18,129 bases of DNA from Thalassiosira profunda (taxonomy: Eukaryota > Bacillariophyta > Thalassiosirophyceae > Thalassiosirales > Thalassiosiraceae): assembly GCA_036939355.1 (NCBI GenBank), contig JALLAP010000149.1:1-18129 (forward strand), in the 5' to 3' direction. This document shows, piece by piece, positions 1-9,216 of this stretch; within the stretch, counting starts at the first letter, position 1, and each line of letters opens with the position of its first letter. The notes beneath the pieces are model-generated. The model did not search any database. It saw only the letters and a program-made list of their open reading frames with translations, and was not told the DNA's origin. The position numbers were made by a program, and so were the translations under genes.

Positions 1-353
1 CAATTTGTACTGATACATACGAAAGTACGTACGAAAGTGATCGCTTCAGTTTTGCGAGGGGCCGTTTACGTACGTAGCGATTCTCACCACTCATGTGCGG
101 GCGGGGAGGTAGGAGCGAGGGGGCTCGTTGAGAGGCGACGCACGGACAAGACGGCGACGGCGCTTGAAGTTTTGTTTTGTTGCTTGGTTCGAACGTCACG
201 TGATCACAAATAGTCACGGCCCGCCTCCTGGGCGTCAATTCCCCGCCGCCCTGCCTCCCGAAGCCTGTGGTGAGGAACAGCTCAAGAACCCATCAGGCTA
301 TCGAGAGAGTGTTTTGATGCACCTCTGCTAAAAAAGTGGGAGATTCAAAGAAG
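1..353. other. Gene-free left end
   Basis: I see no supportable gene here. The short open frames lack any recognisable domain. The first 80 bases are rich in TACGTA-type palindromic words (for example acgtacg near 26-32 and again near 69-75), with two copies of acgaaagt near 19-40. The stretch leads directly into a dispersed repeat and telomere-like hexamers, so it may be subtelomeric or repeat-derived. That reading is inference. Confidence 0.4.
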
Positions 354-396
354 TTTACCCTCGGGCAGATGCACTGGAATCGCCTCTGAAGGGTTT
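354..396 (+). repeat. 43-bp dispersed repeat, left copy
   Basis: The 43 bases are identical, in inverted orientation, to positions 15105-15147, about 14.7 kb away. The core reads tttaccctcgggcagatg followed by cactggaatcgcctctgaag and ggttt. Identity breaks sharply at both ends, although a weakly similar A/T-rich stretch follows in both copies. It most likely marks the end of a dispersed repeat family or a remnant of a mobile element. No open frame or target-site duplication was recognised. Confidence 0.85.
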
Positions 397-424
397 GCGA
401 GTGAAAAAAGGTCGAATTTTTGAA

Positions 425-466
425 CCCTAACCTAACCACAACCCTAACCCTAACCGGCAACCCTAA
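425..466 (+). repeat. Telomere-like CCCTAA hexamers
   Basis: CCCTAA units are visible at 425-430, 442-447, 448-453 and 461-466, with an imperfect cctaac at 431-436 and short interruptions between them. The orientation (CCCTAA on the plus strand) is that expected at a left chromosome end. The tract is short and impure, so it is either a subtelomeric or interstitial remnant, not an active telomere. Confidence 0.75.
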
Positions 467-469
467 TCG

Positions 470-959
470 ATGCAGAACTCGATGACGCCGGGCCCGTTGG
501 AGCCGAGTGAGCATTCCATCGCCATCTACATGCATCGGGGAGTGTGGATCTCGCTCGGTGTTGTGGACTCCGGCCTACTTTTGGAGCAATGGTCATTATT
601 CACTATTTTGCAGTGCTGAGCACGGGATGCCACCGATGATGGCCTGATGCTCGCCATTCCAGGTCCCCGTCAACACGCAGATGGTCGCCCTGAAGCCTCA
701 CTGTGTTACTGGAGCGGGACGGGTCGTTGGAGCATCGACAGAGACCCAGAAGCAGTCCTAAACGGCCATCTTGGCTCACATAATGCCGCATGAGATACAT
801 CCCTCTTCCCGCTCCGCAATGCAAGCTAGACCGCCCCTCGAGCGCCGAATCTCCTGCGTACGTGTCCACACTACCCAGAGGGGTATTGGGTTGGCCGGTG
901 CAGCTCGCGCTCCTCCGCAATCGACCAAAATCCTATCCAGTCTCTCCAGAACGGTGTGG
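470..959. other. Gene-free repeat-flanking region
   Basis: No coding region is supported. The stretch around 800-840 (cccgctccgcaatgcaagct) weakly resembles parts of the degenerate array that follows, near 1551-1580 and 2222-2250. It could be a partial, more eroded unit at the array's left edge, but this is only a visual resemblance. Confidence 0.3.
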
Positions 960-2325
960 CGAGCATCCTGCCTGCGGCTCCTTCAATTCGACGCCGATCG
1001 ACCCCAAACTGCTCAGGAAGGCTCTCTCCACTTCGCACCAGACGAGGGTGGCTTCTCGGGGCGATTCTCCTTCTGCAAGTGCCTTCTCGCGATGCGTTTT
1101 GGATTGCAATGTCACGCCGATGCCCAATGGCCCAGAGCTTCGTTTTGTCGCGTCAATCCCAACGAATTGCTCCCATACTGCATTCCCTCCCTCGCCTGTT
1201 GCCCCTCGAGCGATTGTGGGCTTTGGACCGCTGAAATCCCAGCTGAAACGGAGCTAGAGCGCTCATTCCATCATTTGCTTGCAGTCGACCCACCAAAAAA
1301 GAAAATAATCGAGCGACTCTCGGCCAATCTCTCCGCTAGAGCCGCGCCAAGCCACCCAGAGACTGTCCACACGGTGGGCCAACATCTGGTAGCTTGGGCT
1401 CCGAAATGGAAGCAATTATCGCCCTCAAATCAGTGTCGCTTGTGCAGCAAAAAAATGAACATTTTCCCAGGAAAAATCGATGTCGTCGCATCCCCTTTCC
1501 GGCGTCCTCCGGCGAAAGCAAGCCCCCCAACCAACCCTCCTGCTGCCCCACTCCAATGCTGGCGTGTGGGATCGCCCGTCTTTGCAATTTGGCGTCTCTA
1601 CCACACCCACCTCCTCCCCGTGCCCAGCCAGAGAGGAAAAAGGGCACTCTGTCCGTAGCATCGCCAGATCGACGCACATTGCTTCCAAACTGCTCTGGGG
1701 GGCTCTCCCCACTTGGTGCTGAAGGAGGGCGCACTCCCCGGGGCGACTCCCCTCCATTATCGACCTCCCGTCGGCGCATTTCGATTTGCACCACGAGCGT
1801 CATCCCCATCCACCCCCACCTCAGTTCGGTCGCTAGCTAGAACTCGACGAATCGCACCCAAATTGCCGTCCCGCACGCGTCCAATGCCCCTCCGGCCAAT
1901 GCCAACGTTGCTAGCATCCACGCCCTCGATTTAAAACGAGGGAGAACGCCCTCCCGCTTCCCCACCGCGTGGGCCGGCTCAAAAATAAATTATCGCACGA
2001 GGCTCGTCGATTGATGCCCCATCACCGCCCCCGAGCACTCCCAAGCCCATCCCCACCATGCCCAACCACCCGCGGGCATCGGATCCAGCAACGGTGGCGA
2101 ATTTTAGCCGCGACGGGACATTGCCTCGCCCCTGGAACATGTTCTATTTTTGCATGTTCACTCGAGCTCTTGGCCGCCTTCTTCTCGGCGCCTGTCGATG
2201 CAACCGAGCCCCCCAATCGACCCTCCCGCTACCCCGTTGCAAAGCTGGCACCTTCGATCGAAGGAATCGGCCCTTTGCAGGCCACAGCGCCCCCGCTCGC
2301 CGCAGGGCCCGATACGGCCGCGTCG
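960..2325 (+). repeat. Decayed tandem array, ~680-bp unit, two copies
   Basis: Two diverged units of roughly 680 bp lie head to tail, about 960-1640 and 1640-2325. Anchors keep a near-constant offset: aaactgctc at 1006 and 1687 (681); cggggcga at 1057 and 1739 (682); the attgca region at 1103 and 1784 (about 682); an A/T-rich patch ending in atcg near 1310 and 1994 (684); gaaca at 1457 and 2135 (678); agcccccc at 1521 and 2207 (686). A third, truncated unit may continue to about 2480. Open frames across the array are short, overlapping and domain-free, so I regard it as non-coding. It may be a satellite or a decayed mobile element. Confidence 0.6.
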
Positions 2326-2428
2326 AAAGGGACAAGGCGCCGACAGCGAAATATCAGGCGAATCAGCGGCGCCAGCGCTGCAGCCCCATCGCCAGCGAGG
2401 TGGAGGAGGGAGGGGCGGGCTCGGGGGC

Positions 2429-2480
2429 GATCGACGACGGCGATATTGCACCCCTACACGCCGCAGACGGCTTCGGCCAT
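2429..2480 (+). repeat. 52-bp dispersed repeat, left copy
   Basis: The stretch starting gatcgacgacggcgatattg matches 14822-14873 in the same orientation, with three differences in 52 positions. Weaker similarity continues for about 30 bases. It also loosely resembles the segment near 1758-1790 of the adjacent ~680-bp array, so it may belong to a third partial unit. Confidence 0.85.
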
Positions 2481-2529
2481 CTAACGCCCCCGAGAAAATG
2501 TAAACGCCATTACACCGCGAAGCAGGGCC

Positions 2530-3232
2530 CATTAACTGACGCCCGGGGCGGAGTCAGGTGCCGACGGGTGGGGGGGAGAGGGCTGCATCGTCGGATTCAC
2601 TTGATGGGGGGCGGCTACTATGTAATGGGGGTACTCGCTAAACGCATGCTTCGCCCGCGATAGAGCTTTCAAAATTCGAGAAAAAGGGCCCTCTCGGCCA
2701 GAATTTACTCAAAGCAAGCGCAGTGTGCACTGTAAATTTGTACTCTGGGTGCCGAAGGCCCCCCCTCCGGTTGCCGAAGGCCCCGGGGGGGGCGGCGCGG
2801 GGGGTTTGTTTGAGCGGAAAGAACGAGAGAGAAAGAACCGGAGGAACTCTAAGCACCAACCTGAAAATCCACGTAGGAATTAAATCTACGCGAGAGTAGG
2901 AATTCAGTTAGGGTCCAGATCATGAGAGGAAATGAGTTGGCTTAGCTGATCTGTCTTAGGCAGTTTCATAGAGGTATTGTACTAGGGCGTCAAAAGAAGT
3001 GGAGCAGGTAATTAGTACTAGGTACGTACATAGGGGAAGCTCTTCTTTGAGTTGTCCCACCCCCGGAGGTCAGGCACTTTGCCAAGTCCACTGTACGTTC
3101 ACGCAGCGCCCGTCCGTGGGTCGGCTTAGCAGCCCGTCCGAAGGGGAAGCCAATTATTAGTAATAGTATGAGTACTCAACAATCCGCAGTATCATCACCT
3201 CACGCTGGACGCCCCGACGCCCGGGTTAGTTC
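2530..3232. other. Gene-free intergenic region
   Basis: No gene is supported. Visible structure includes two close copies of gccgaaggcccc (about 2751-2785) embedded in G/C homopolymers, two copies of gtaggaatt (about 2873-2905), and a short ctacg/cgtag inverted pair between them. The right end serves as the 3' flank of the minus-strand gene that stops at 3233. Confidence 0.4.
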
Positions 3233-3889
3233 TCAGCTCTCAACCTTGACCTTCTTCGCACTACTTTGCCCCTCCAACTCCTTCGCCTTTCGTTTGGCCT
3301 CCTTCTTCGCCTTCTTTGCGGCCTTCTTTGCCTTCTTCTCCTTTTTCTTGTCTCGCTTCGTTTGGGTTGGTGTTTGTTGCGGCGTCTCTGCTTCCTCCTC
3401 CGCCCGCTCCACCTCCTCCAAATCGGCCAGAAATTCCTCGGCTCCCTCATCAATGTTCACATCTTGCGCCCCCTCCTCCATTTTGACGGCCCGCTTCTTC
3501 GCGGCCCTCTTTTTCGCCGCGCTGGCGCTCAGGGGTTTGCCCTCCACCTCGGCGCAGATGGAGTCGGTGATCATTTTCAATCGCTCGTAGACGTCGTCGG
3601 AGATCGTCGTCTTGTTGGTGTCAGCTAACCTATCCATCTGTGCGATGAGCCGCTCCTCCTCCAGTTCCTGCCGGCTTTTTCGGGTGGGAGTGGCTGTTTC
3701 GGCGTCGATTGCATTTGAGATTGCTTCGTCGAGGTCGTCGTCGAGGTCGTCGTCCGCCGGCGTTGCTGCCTCGTGGTGGAGGTGATGTTGGTCGATGGTG
3801 GAGATGTATCGTTTCAGGATGGATGCAGTGTCCGAGAGGGAAACTCCACGAGACGCAACGATGCGTTCAATCTTCGGCGGCTCCTCCAT
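3233..3889 (-). CDS. Unidentified acidic/lysine-rich probable nuclear protein
   Basis: This is a single uninterrupted frame of 218 codons with a clear ATG at 3889. I do not recognise the family. The N-terminal ~40 residues are the most ordered-looking part. An Asp-rich patch (residues 46-54) follows, then a charged, helix-prone segment (about 70-95) and a conserved-looking stretch around 97-115 (DDVYERLKMITDS). Next come a KKRAAKKR-type basic cluster near 126-136, an acidic helix (about 145-168) and a long Lys/Ala helix (about 178-205) ending in the basic AKKVKV. This composition suggests a nuclear or nucleolar protein with a coiled coil; that is inference. It is transcribed divergently from the WDR55-like gene, with 389 bp between the starts, which would suit co-regulation with ribosome biogenesis. 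Low-complexity sequence limits any homology claim. Confidence 0.7.
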   Translation of the reverse strand: MEEPPKIERIVASRGVSLSDTASILKRYISTIDQHHLHHEAATPADDDLDDDLDEAISNAIDAETATPTRKSRQELEEERLIAQMDRLADTNKTTISDDVYERLKMITDSICAEVEGKPLSASAAKKRAAKKRAVKMEEGAQDVNIDEGAEEFLADLEEVERAEEEAETPQQTPTQTKRDKKKEKKAKKAAKKAKKEAKRKAKELEGQSSAKKVKVES

Positions 3890-4278
3890 TTTTACTATCT
3901 AATTGCAAAGATTCTAGACCAGGAGCGTTCGCGGGGCAAAGTGATGTGATGGGGTGATACAAGGTATCTTCTTCTTCTGTGCGAACAACGAATGCAATCC
4001 CAATCGGCCAAAACTGCTTCGCCGATCGTCCTAGATGGTGGACAACCAAGCCACCCAGTAAAGCGGCTGAGGTGAGGGCGGCTGCGGCGGCGGCAAAGGA
4101 TGCCGCGGAAACTGAAGGGAATGCTACATAGAGGAGCAAGAGAGGCGAGCAGCAGGGACAGACCAGGCCGTCACAGCCACCAATTTTCGGCCCATCCGTA
4201 CCGTCCGCCTCTCGCCTCTCCCGCCTCGCGAGCCCGCCACCCCCCAAGCACAACCCAATCCGCCAGCCCATCACCGCC
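3890..4278. promoter_or_regulatory. Shared divergent promoter region
   Basis: These 389 bp separate the start codons of the lysine-rich protein (minus) and the WDR55-like protein (plus), so they must hold both 5' flanks. No clear TATA box or repeated operator is visible. The plus-strand start sits in a pyrimidine/C-rich leader ending caccgccATGg, a good eukaryotic start context. Confidence 0.5.
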
Positions 4279-5859
4279 ATGGCGACGCCCCTCCGGCCCA
4301 TCGAGTGCTCGGCGCAGCCGCTCTCCATCGCGTTCCATCCCGTCAAGGACCTCTTGGCCGCCGGCCTGGTCGACGGCACCGTCGAGATCCACGATTTGCA
4401 ACCCAACGACGATGCTCCCGCCTCCGCTAATGGCGGGGACGGCGACGATGGAATGGAGGGCGACGACGAGGCGGACACCATTTTGGCGTCCATTCAAGTG
4501 GCCAAGGAGGCGCCTCCCTCGAAGAGCAGCACCCAGATGCTCGCCAAGGTGGATGCCTCCGCGGGCGAACGGGCGATAGGCGGCAAGGCCACCCAGGGCC
4601 CCAGCTGTCGGAGCGTCCTGTTCTCAAGACCTCCTGCGAACAATAGCAACGATGCAAGCATGTCGCAGTCGGGCGGAGAGCATCTCTACACGGTTTGCAA
4701 CGGCGGCTCCCTCCGCTGCCTCGACACGGAACGCGCCTGCAGTCTGGAAAGCGCCAATAACACGGGCGCCCCGTCGCCCATCCTCTGGTCGGTGGAGAAT
4801 GCGCACAACTTGGGCATCAACAAATTGTACCAGCTGCCGCACTCCTCGCCCTGCGGCCCTGCCTTGGTGACGGGCGACGACATTGGCACGGTCCGCCTGT
4901 GGGATACGAGATTGTGCGGCAACAACACCCAAATCACACAAAAGAGCAACCCGTTCGACAATTTGATGCAGCTGCCGACAGGGTGCATACAGCACTGGAA
5001 GGTCAACCACGATTATATTACGGACTTCGAGACGAACGGCGACGGCACCACCCTCTTTGCCTCCTCGGCCGACGGGACGCTCTCGGTCTTGGACGTGCGC
5101 TTCGTCAATCGAAAGAACACGCCCCGCTCCGTGTCGGTCAAGGACGTCGACCCGCACGCCCCCACGGCGCCGCCGCAGAGCAGCCGGGGCAAAAAGTCGA
5201 CGTGGGACACGTCAGGGTACGTCCAATCCGACAACCAGGAGGACGAATTGCTCAGCCTGGCGTTGATCAAGAACGGGGCGAAGCTGCTGGTGGGCACCCA
5301 GCAGGGCATTTTGTCCCTCTTTTCGTACAACATCTGGGGCGACATTTCGGACCGATTTCCGGGCCATCCCCAGAGCATCGATGCGTTGTTGAAGGTCGAC
5401 GAGGATACGGTGTTGACTGGGAGCTCAGATGGATTGGTCCGCGCGGTGAACTTGCTGCCCAACTCGCTGCTTGGTGTACTGGGGGCGCACGACGGCTTCC
5501 CCATTGAGGGGTTGGGGTTTAGCGCTGGAAGAAAAGTGGTGGGGAGCGTCAGCCACGACGAATACATAAGGTTGTGGGACGCGTCCGTCTTGAACGAGGA
5601 TGATGCCGACGAGGAAGAAGAGGAGGATGGAATGCAAGAGGAGCCTTCAAAAGAAGCTCCGGGATTGAAAGGAGCAGCTACCAAGGCTGCTGGAGAAGAC
5701 AGCGAAGACGATTGGGAGGACATGGACGAGGATGAGGAAATGAAGGACCATGACAGCGATTCTGATGATTCTGGTGGCGAAGGTGGAGGTGGCAGCAAGC
5801 CCAAGCAACGAGAGAAGATCTTCAAGAGCGCCAATGAGGAATTCTTTAGTGACTTGTGA
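4279..5859 (+). CDS. WDR55: WD40 repeat protein, WDR55/Jip5 homologue
   Basis: This intronless frame of 526 codons encodes a seven-bladed WD40 propeller protein of the WDR55 (metazoan)/Jip5 (yeast) family, which acts in the nucleolus in rRNA processing and large-subunit biogenesis. Visible blades: residues 15-41 (GLVDGTVEIHDL), about 172-211 (GDDIGTVRLWDTR), 250-274 (SSADGTLSVLDVR), 324-350 (GTQQGILSLFS), 354-393 (DRFPGHPQSIDALL then TGSSDGLVRAVNLLPN) and 400-435 (SVSHDEYIRLWD). The DRFPGHP..SID and GSSDGLVRAV..LPN signatures are diagnostic of WDR55 rather than a generic WD protein. A long acidic tail (about 437-505) and a C-terminal EEFFSDL, as in the family, follow. An insert at about 42-100 is low-complexity. 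The start has a strong context. Confidence is high. Confidence 0.93.
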   Translation: MATPLRPIECSAQPLSIAFHPVKDLLAAGLVDGTVEIHDLQPNDDAPASANGGDGDDGMEGDDEADTILASIQVAKEAPPSKSSTQMLAKVDASAGERAIGGKATQGPSCRSVLFSRPPANNSNDASMSQSGGEHLYTVCNGGSLRCLDTERACSLESANNTGAPSPILWSVENAHNLGINKLYQLPHSSPCGPALVTGDDIGTVRLWDTRLCGNNTQITQKSNPFDNLMQLPTGCIQHWKVNHDYITDFETNGDGTTLFASSADGTLSVLDVRFVNRKNTPRSVSVKDVDPHAPTAPPQSSRGKKSTWDTSGYVQSDNQEDELLSLALIKNGAKLLVGTQQGILSLFSYNIWGDISDRFPGHPQSIDALLKVDEDTVLTGSSDGLVRAVNLLPNSLLGVLGAHDGFPIEGLGFSAGRKVVGSVSHDEYIRLWDASVLNEDDADEEEEEDGMQEEPSKEAPGLKGAATKAAGEDSEDDWEDMDEDEEMKDHDSDSDDSGGEGGGGSKPKQREKIFKSANEEFFSDL

Positions 5860-6246
5860 ATGGGACACTGCGCCCTTCTTTCCGCACCCTTGTTGTTTAG
5901 CACACACAGTGCAAAATGTTCTACAATGGAGAGAAGGGCAAACCCAGGCCAAGAGGTCCCGAAGCCAGATGTCCTCCCAACAAACTTTCGCCTCAAAGTT
6001 TATACCATTTGATATTCATATGGGATTGCTCAAAGTTTATACGATTTGAAGAAGTTTGGAAATTTCGAGATGTTTGATTTTTCCAATTGATTTTTCCAAA
6101 GCGAGCCCTCAAACGGCTGTCGTAACGAGCGGGGTCTCGAGCCCCAAATCGGTCGGCCGGGTCTGTCGCAACAAACGGGGTCTGTCGCAACAAACGGGGT
6201 CTATCGCAACAAACGGGGTCTCTTGGAGGTTGGTTGTTGTGTGGCG
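5860..6246 (+). promoter_or_regulatory. Intergenic/5' flank with repeated motifs
   Basis: These 387 bp lie between two plus-strand genes. They hold two copies of caaagtttatac followed by (c/g)atttga (about 5994-6010 and 6031-6049), then a cluster of 19-bp tandem repeats ending 28 bases before the next ATG. No gene is supported here. The stretch probably combines the WDR55-like 3' UTR with the promoter and leader of the downstream gene. Confidence 0.5.
6116..6218 (+). repeat. 19-bp tandem repeats upstream of the module protein
   Basis: Three head-to-tail units of tctgtcgcaacaaacgggg lie at 6162-6180, 6181-6199 and 6200-6218; the third has an A for G at position 4. A more diverged unit, gctgtcgtaacgagcgggg, lies 27 bp upstream at 6116-6134. 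The cluster ends 28 bases before the ATG at 6247, so it lies in the leader or core promoter. It could be a multimerised factor-binding site or simply a minisatellite. Confidence 0.85.
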
Positions 6247-9105
6247 ATGCTGAGGGTGTTGATTGCCATTGGCCACCTGCTGGCCTCCTTGGTCGTTGCT
6301 GCAGGGGCAGACCCGCCCATTATATTTCAGAGGGCGGTCGATATCGATAATAGATGGCAAACCAACGTGGTGATCAGGGAGGGCGAGCAGCCCGCCGACG
6401 CGATATTTACTGCCCTTCGGCCGTACGGTGTCGATCACATTGCGAGGAGGACCATCTTTGAGGAAGCGAAAAAGGCTGGCGTTCCCTACACAAGGGAGTC
6501 CACTCTGCTTTTCTCGCAAAACATCGTGCTTCAGGAGGATGACTCCTTCTCAGGCTTGTTCACTTTCTACGACGACGGCACCCAGCCAATCGACGCGCTG
6601 TACAACTTTGCAAAGGAGCATTCGATCCAATCGCGCTTCGACGGGCTGAGAGATGCCTTGCTGCCCAAACTTTGCGAGCTTGTGCCGTGCCCGCGCAAGA
6701 GACCTCGTATTTGGCACAACAAAATCACGAGCGAGGATGGAAAGCCGTTGGGCGTGCTGGAAATCTTGGACGAAGACGAGGCCGTGGACACTGTCGACGG
6801 ATTTGTGCAGAGGATTGCGGTGGATGTGGGCGATCGCACTGCCTTCCGGCAAAACTTGCTATCTGTGATCTGCAAGTCCGTTACGTGCACACGTCGAGTG
6901 CCGGTGCTGTATCGACAAACCGTCACCACACCAGACGGCAGGACTATTGGAGACGTGGAGGTTTTCGAGGGCGAGGAGGTGATCGATGCCGCCGTTCGCT
7001 TCATTCGCAAATCCAACCAAAGCTTGGACGAGATTGCGCTCAAGAATCATCTGCTGCAACGGGCCTGTGGTATTGATCGACTGAAATGCACGCGCAACGT
7101 TGGCGTCGTGTACAACCAGAAAATCAACGCCGAGGGCGGCGCACCCATCAACACGCTCACTATCTACGAAAACGAAGAGCCTGCCGACGCGGTCTTCTCG
7201 TGGTGCAAGGAACATAACGTTGCGGCTGCTAGCTACATGCCAAGCATCATGAACGCCGTGTGTGGCTCTGACCTGGTGGTCTGCAACCGCCAAAGGGCAT
7301 CCTACTTTAAGATCCCAATCAGCAGCCCCGAAGGGGAGCACGTCAACACACTGGAACTGTTAGTTGGGCACGAGCCGGCTGATGACATTTAGTGAGTTTC
7401 GCCGTTGACTCTGCACTCGGTTGCTGTCCTTTTGTAAGAGGCTGACTCGTGTGCTTCTCCTCCTACAGTGCCTTCTTCGCCTCCAACGGACTCTTCAAGA
7501 AGGGTTGGGACTTTCGAGGCGTTGTGAATCAGCTCTGCGAGAAGCCCGCCGTCAATTGCCAGCGCAGAAAGGCCGTCAAGCACTACGATCGCAACTTCAC
7601 CATGGGCAATGTCACCATCGGCCCGCTCGTAGTTTGGGAGGACGAAGAAGTGGCTGACGTCTTGTACAGCGTGCGAAAGAGCCACAACCTCACTCTGCAC
7701 GATCAAGTGGTCAAGTTCAACGAAATTTGCAAGAAGCCGGAGGTGGTGTGCGAGAGGACGAGGGCGGTCGTCTTCCACAAGACGGAAATCACCAAGCTCG
7801 ACTACGAGAAGTTTGTGCGTGTCCACGAAGTGTATTCCTGACTCGTCCCTGTGACCACGTCTCGCTAACATTGCGCACATCTGTCTGCAGGGGAACGAGA
7901 CTTGCCAGCGACAGTTCTTGGGCGTCAAGTATCGATCAGCCTTCGTCAACCTGCCGTTTGGGAGTAAGGTGGCGGAGCTCCTCAAAGAGGACGCCGCCAA
8001 AGCAGTGGTGGAGCACCCTCTCTTTTGCGTGGGCATCCTTGTTGTGCTCCTGGCCACTCTGCATATCGTCGCCCGCACCGGACGCGTGAGAGAAAAGGTG
8101 CACCCTGCATTCACTTGGACCCTATCCATTTGGCTGGTATTCCTCGTCGCGGTACTCCAAGCGGTGTTGGTCGAGCCGGACACGGCCGTTGACCAAGCGA
8201 TGCACGTCTACGAGGGCAAGCTGCCCGATCTGATCATATTGGAAGACGAGGAGCCCGTCGATGCCCTGCTCAAATGGGGCAAGTTGGCCGCCAAAGACCA
8301 CCATCCCATTGTGAGAGAACCGATTTACTGGGAGATACTCGACGAGCTTTGCAATCAAACAGAAGTCCTGACGTGCACGCGGACCCGCGCCTGGGAGTTC
8401 TTGAACGTGGGAGCCATGACGTTCTTTGGCCAGGATTACCCCATCGAAGTTTACAACTCGGCCGTCGACCCGACGGCAGATTGCCACCCGACAAGCGGCG
8501 GGGCGACTTCTTGTCTGGAGAAGGCCGCCGCTCAGTTTTGCGAGCGTCTCTGGCCACCTCCGAACAATTGCGTACGGGATATCACGGCGCACATCGTTTC
8601 TCAGATCCAATCCACCGACGAGAAGAGATTAGACGCCAAGTGTTCGTACAAGAGACTCGCGCTGGAAATGGACGCCCCGGGGCGCGAACTGTACAAACGG
8701 GCTGCTTCTGTGGCTCGCGAGCGCCGGATGAACATGTCGCCTTTCCGACGAGTAGACAATGGGACTCTTGCGTTTGATACGTGGTCCAGAGAAACGGCGG
8801 AAGCCCACACCGCCATCGACACCTTTCACAAAATCCACGACCCGGAGAGCAGGGAGTGGAACGACAAACCCTGCACGCCGTGTGAGTCGACTGTGCCTGT
8901 TTGCAAGTGAAAGCGCCTCTATCATCTCTAAGTCGAGTTGTATCGTGATTCTCTCTACAGATTTTGGTGGCGCTCTGTGCGCAAAGACAGACAAGGACGG
9001 GTAAGCCCACGGCTAGACCAAGGGTCTCTCCTCGTCTCCTTTATGCTTTCTCAGATCTCACCTCGTGCCCAAACTTCCAACAGGAACATGATGATCGAGG
9101 TCTGA
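6247..9105 (+). CDS. Secreted/membrane protein with ~8 repeated ~85-aa modules
   Basis: I join five exons: 6247-7391, 7469-7814, 7891-8881, 8961-9000 and 9084-9105. All introns are GT-AG, 76-83 bp, and in frame, giving 847 aa. I do not recognise the family. The protein opens with a signal peptide (LRVLIAIGHLLASLVVAAGA, residues 2-21). About eight modules follow, each marked by an [E/Q]-[P/V]-x-D-[A/D/V] motif (EQPADAIF, TQPIDALY, EAVDTVD, EEVIDAAV, EEPADAVF, HEPADDIY, EEVADVLY, EEPVDALL). Seven modules end in C-x4-6-C-x-R. Modules 1-7 precede two hydrophobic helices (about 541-558 and 571-591) separated by a short basic loop; one module follows. The C-terminus (PYFGGALCAKTDKDG) looks conserved. 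The in-frame TTG upstream is ignored in favour of ATG 6247. Predicted topology: both soluble parts lumenal or extracellular, with a cytosolic hairpin loop. Confidence 0.82.
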
Positions 9106-9216
9106 ACCACCTAGACAACGACCATTACCCTATCTCCGTGTCTCTTACCTGCGAACACACATAATAACTTATCTCCTCTAAACAAATCATATTCCCCAGT
9201 GGCAGCCCTCACTTGC

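Noticed and set aside
771..1658. Plus-strand frame of 295 codons in the left region
   Set aside because: It overlaps the degenerate ~680-bp repeat, other frames are equally open, its composition is low-complexity, and no motif is recognisable.
1..3232. CRISPR array, tRNA or rRNA gene in the gene-free left end
   Set aside because: No regularly spaced short repeats with unique spacers, no cloverleaf that I could fold by eye, and no rRNA-like core were seen. The repeats present are long and diverged.
5013..5996. Long minus-strand open frame (327 codons) opposite the WDR55-like gene
   Set aside because: It is antisense to an unambiguous WD40 coding region, with low-complexity Ser/Pro-rich composition and no domain. 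It is a by-product of GC-rich codon use.
7392..7468. In-frame stop at 7390-7392 taken as the end of the module-protein gene
   Set aside because: The stop lies at a GT-AG intron boundary (7392-7468). Splicing restores the module motif EPADDIYAFF, and the next exon continues the repeat pattern.
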